Origin: CAWIHS01 sp963836005
GTDB lineage: Bacteria > Pseudomonadota > Gammaproteobacteria > GRL18
Assembly (NCBI GenBank): GCA_963836005.1
Contig: CAWIHS010000001.1
Span: 806,001 to 870,000, forward strand
Reading direction: 5' to 3'
Length of the DNA stretch: 64,000 nucleotides
Program-made: the position numbers and the translations under genes
Notes under the pieces: model-generated
Database searches by the model: none
What the model was told of the DNA's origin: nothing
The model's input: the letters and a program-made list of their open reading frames with translations, nothing else
Shown: positions 61,910 through 64,000 of the stretch, piece after piece
How the letters are laid out: each line of letters starts with the position of its first letter
Position numbering within the stretch: position 1 is the stretch's first letter

Positions 61910-62525
61910 ATTGCTGCCCACTTTTATCACCCGTCATGTATTGTTTGCCCTGATCATTGGAGGCATTGGAGGTATCGGCTTCATTCTGTTTTTAACCGAA
62001 TTTGATCACTACACCAGTACCGAGGAATTTTGTACCACCTGTCATTCCATGGAACTGGCAGCAGAACCTTATCGAAACTCATCGCATTATCGACCTGAAT
62101 CTGGAGTCCGGGCCAGTTGTGGAGACTGCCATGTATCCGAAGGTGTGCTGGCTGCCACCTGGGATCATTTTATGGGCAGTAAGGATTTATTCAAACAATT
62201 GTTTGGCCCTGATTATGATGATCCTGTTGTCAATGCCCTGCACCTGCCAGAAGCAGCTTTTGATGCACGTAAGTGGTTTAAGAAAAGGAACTCCGCCACC
62301 TGTAAACGCTGTCATGTAAAGGAAGCAATTTATGGAGACCGGCCTGATACGTTACAGATACATCTTGAGGATGCCACAGACAAGACCTGTATTGAGTGCC
62401 ATTATAATCTGGTACACCGTAAAATCCCTGATGAAAAAGTTTTTAAACAGGATAAATGGAATGCAATGATAGAAGAGGAATTTGGACTGGAAAAAGGTGC
62501 GGCCAAAAAATTACTGGGACATTAG
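61896..62525 (+). CDS. NapC/NirT family tetraheme quinol dehydrogenase
   Basis: About 210 residues. One N-terminal helix (about 15-35, FALIIGGIGGIGFILFL) anchors it, followed by FCTTCHSMELAAEPY and CxxCH at residues 46, 75, 136 and 165. It fits the NapC/NirT/NrfH family (CycX-like when paired with HAO proteins), which oxidises menaquinol or ubiquinol and feeds electrons to a periplasmic multiheme partner. The overlap with the HAO-like gene makes that the obvious partner. ATG 61896 chosen; another ATG is six bases later. Confidence 0.9.
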   Translation: MKMSELLPTFITRHVLFALIIGGIGGIGFILFLTEFDHYTSTEEFCTTCHSMELAAEPYRNSSHYRPESGVRASCGDCHVSEGVLAATWDHFMGSKDLFKQLFGPDYDDPVVNALHLPEAAFDARKWFKKRNSATCKRCHVKEAIYGDRPDTLQIHLEDATDKTCIECHYNLVHRKIPDEKVFKQDKWNAMIEEEFGLEKGAAKKLLGH

Positions 62526-62584
62526 GATATACCAGAAAAGTCTAATAATATAAGCAAACCGAAAAATAATTATTGAGAATTACT

Positions 62585-62830
62585 ATGCTATTATCTTTAG
62601 GTTGTCAGACAATGCGTGAAGGCGTTATTGCAACAGTAATATTTTTTATTGCAGGTGTACTGATTACTCTTGCAGGAGCCAAAATTGTACCGGAAATCTG
62701 GCATTTAAACCATATTATCGTGCTTGTCGGTTTCCTGCTGTTATTACTCGCTCCGGTTGTACTGGTTTCAACCTTTCTAATTTCGGTGTTGCCCAAAGCC
62801 AAAGAAAGAATGGATCAATGCGAACATTAG
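62585..62830 (+). CDS. Small two-helix membrane protein, paralogue A
   Basis: An 81-residue protein with two hydrophobic helices (about 16-34 and 44-66). Begins LLSLGCQTMREG and ends ERMDQCEH. The start motif LSLGC and the family look match the next gene, and the CxH end matches the third small gene (63191-63430). No known domain. It lies 59 bases after the NapC stop, so is probably in the cytochrome transcript. Function unknown. Confidence 0.75.
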   Translation: MLLSLGCQTMREGVIATVIFFIAGVLITLAGAKIVPEIWHLNHIIVLVGFLLLLLAPVVLVSTFLISVLPKAKERMDQCEH

Positions 62831-62877
62831 AAATACGCTGAAGATACGCTGTATCCGCAAGGAATGAGAAATCTCTG

Positions 62878-63087
62878 ATGAAAATTCTGTCTTTAGGCTG
62901 CAAAACCATTCAGGATGGATTGACTACAGCAAGTATTTTTTTCAGCATGGGGCTTGGTCTGATACTCGCGGGGATCTGGATCATACCCCAAATCCTGTAT
63001 CTCCCTCAAATTATAATTATTTCAGGCACACTGCTGTTAATTATGGTGCCCCTTATACTGATAGCAACCTACCTAAAAAACCGCTGA
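62878..63087 (+). CDS. Small two-helix membrane protein, paralogue B
   Basis: A 69-residue protein with two helices. Begins KILSLGCKTIQDGL, aligning with the previous gene (LLSLGCQTMREGV), and continues with ILAGIWIIPQI versus TLAGAKIVPEI. It lacks the C-terminal Cys-x-His tail, ending TYLKNR. GGAATGAG lies upstream as a ribosome site. Tandem duplicate of 62585-62830; function unknown. Confidence 0.75.
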   Translation: MKILSLGCKTIQDGLTTASIFFSMGLGLILAGIWIIPQILYLPQIIIISGTLLLIMVPLILIATYLKNR

Positions 63088-63101
63088 TAAGTGTTGAACC
63101 A

Positions 63102-63133
63102 CAGCGTATTTAAGATTTTACACTGAGTAGTCA
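63102..63133 (-). repeat. Dispersed repeat copy (ACTACTCAGTGTAAAATCTTAAATACGCTG family)
   Basis: Minus-strand reading joins ACTACTCAG directly to the 20-base GTAAAATCTTAAATACGCTG found at 50632-50651. It lies between the convergent small membrane genes. Confidence 0.5.
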
Positions 63134-63190
63134 TTGTTCTTTTTCACTCCATAAATAGCCAGGATAGCGTTATTTATGCATGGACACTAG
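63134..63190 (-). repeat. Post-stop double-hairpin repeat, copy 3 (short)
   Basis: On the minus strand it begins CTAGTGTCCATGCATAAATA directly after the stop of the 63191-63430 gene and continues CTATCCTGGCTATTTATGGA, matching the first hairpin of the copies at 10580 and 41591. It folds CCATGCATAAATAACGC/GGCTATTTATGG. Confidence 0.65.
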
Positions 63191-63430
63191 TCAGTGCTGG
63201 CAGGCATCCAGACGTTTATTAACCATGGGCAGCATGATAGCAATACCTGTTGCAACCAGTCCCGCGATACCCAGTAAAATAAAACCTAGTCCCAGATAGG
63301 TAAAAGTGGCTGGAAATACAGAAGTCAGACTCATTAACAGGGCAGCAACTTCAAAAAAACTGCCTATAACAATTAAAGAAACCGAAAAAATCACCATTTT
63401 TTTCATGACACTACAAGCGGATGTAAGCAT
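63191..63430 (-). CDS. Small two-helix membrane protein, paralogue C
   Basis: A 79-residue protein with two hydrophobic segments. Begins MLTSACSVMKK with a Cys near the N-terminus and ends NKRLDACQH, matching the RMDQCEH end of the plus-strand gene at 62585-62830. GAGG ribosome site eight bases before ATG 63430. Convergent to the cytochrome operon, so it has its own promoter. Likely a more diverged relative; function unknown. Confidence 0.72.
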   Translation of the reverse strand: MLTSACSVMKKMVIFSVSLIVIGSFFEVAALLMSLTSVFPATFTYLGLGFILLGIAGLVATGIAIMLPMVNKRLDACQH

Positions 63431-63598
63431 TACTGTTTCCTCTTAAATATTAATCTCAATAGGTTTATTATAATACTCTAATACAGAATGTCAATATTTA
63501 CCCTCGGCCTATTAGGGAAAACCTGTACTAAGTCACAAAAAAATGCCTAAATCATCTTCTATCTGAAAGATAATTGCTGGTATAAACGAGTGATGGCT

Positions 63599-64000
63599 TT
63601 AAAAATCCAGATCATCCACAGGTTGAGGAAGTTTCCTGCTGGAAGAAAAACCAAGAATACGCCGTAAAGTGATGTCTATTACCCGTACATCATTATCAAA
63701 AGATCCATGTGCGGTAGCAATTTTTCGAACAGGCTGAGTAATTTTGCCCTGTTTCCATTGTGCACGGCTGATAACCTGGTCAGTACTAATAATATCCAGA
63801 GAGCGCTTTCCCCAGAAAGCCTGCCATTTTCTTACCGAGCCCAGAGTGCTGCTATGCCAATGATTATAATCTCTGCTTTGCACAGTTTCAGGATCATACA
63901 TCTTTAACATACCCAGGATAGGCATTTTATGCTGAGTTTCCAGTGCTCGACTGACGAGATAAAGAAGAGATTTACCATAGGGTCCTACAGTATCATTTTG
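63599..64000 (-). CDS. Hypothetical protein, 5' partial (runs off window)
   Basis: The frame is open from 63599 to the window end; the ATG at 63925 is internal, because the upstream codons (NDTVGPYGKSLLYLVSRALE) continue without a stop and look conserved. At least 133 residues of C-terminus are present: MPILGMLKMYDP, YNHWHSSTLGS, RVIDITLRRILGF. No signal or membrane segment is visible in this part. I do not recognise the family. Confidence 0.65.
   Translation of the reverse strand, partial: QNDTVGPYGKSLLYLVSRALETQHKMPILGMLKMYDPETVQSRDYNHWHSSTLGSVRKWQAFWGKRSLDIISTDQVISRAQWKQGKITQPVRKIATAHGSFDNDVRVIDITLRRILGFSSSRKLPQPVDDLDF

Overview
The window is chromosomal DNA of a moderately AT-rich gammaproteobacterium. 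The lineage call rests on gene order and families: surE-pcm-yqaA-nlpD-rpoS, the yciO/PHP/yciB/yciI/ppiC neighbourhood, scpA-scpB-rluB, lolC-lolD, DksA, Mfd and YfgD-type ArsC. The multiheme cytochromes and a sulfide:quinone-reductase-like flavoprotein suggest a free-living respiratory or chemotrophic organism rather than an enteric one; the genus cannot be read from the sequence. No rRNA, tRNA, CRISPR array, prophage or intact transposase gene was seen.

Layout. 1-2.0 kb: the 3' part of a PAS-PAS-GGDEF-EAL c-di-GMP protein. 2.1-4.7 kb: a visibly GC-richer pair (CYTH-like protein, MgtC/DUF4010 membrane protein). 5.1-9.1 kb: a large secreted protein, a DUF4342 protein and a P-loop protein. 9.1-20.8 kb: methionine/threonine/alanine metabolism (metA, thrC, hom, alaC) interrupted by mfd, a rhodanese and an RpfE-type protein. 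21.7-26.7 kb: a B12 uptake locus (btuB, btuC-, btuD- and btuF-like) under a cobalamin riboswitch. 26.8-31.2 kb: the rpoS locus. 31.5-33.1 kb: Smr, a small orphan protein and a 20-unit minisatellite. 33.2-41.5 kb: rluB-scpB-scpA-trpS-M50-yciO-PHP on the minus strand, then yciB-yciI-ppiC on the plus strand. 41.9-48.1 kb: HD-GYP, lolDC, sfsA, aminotransferase, HAD phosphatase. 48.7-54.8 kb: dksA, tag, an ArnT/GtrB/GtrA lipid-linked sugar cassette and an M20 hydrolase.

The most distinctive region is 55.2-63.4 kb. An SQR-like flavoprotein is followed by a plus-strand operon of a pentaheme cytochrome, an OTR-family octaheme cytochrome, a cytochrome b561, a HAO-like octaheme cytochrome and a NapC/NirT tetraheme quinol dehydrogenase: 25 CxxCH motifs in four proteins plus a membrane cytochrome b. 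It looks like a periplasmic respiratory module linked to the quinone pool through both cytochrome b and NapC, probably acting on nitrogen or sulfur oxyanions. Three small two-helix membrane proteins that look like paralogues lie directly behind it.

The intergenic DNA is rich in small structured repeats: a double-hairpin family starting directly after stop codons, a nested MITE with a 5-bp target duplication and an empty-site relative elsewhere in the window, a separate 203-bp MITE flanked by a perfect 10-bp direct repeat, and paired 9-5-9 inverted repeats ahead of the cytochrome operon.
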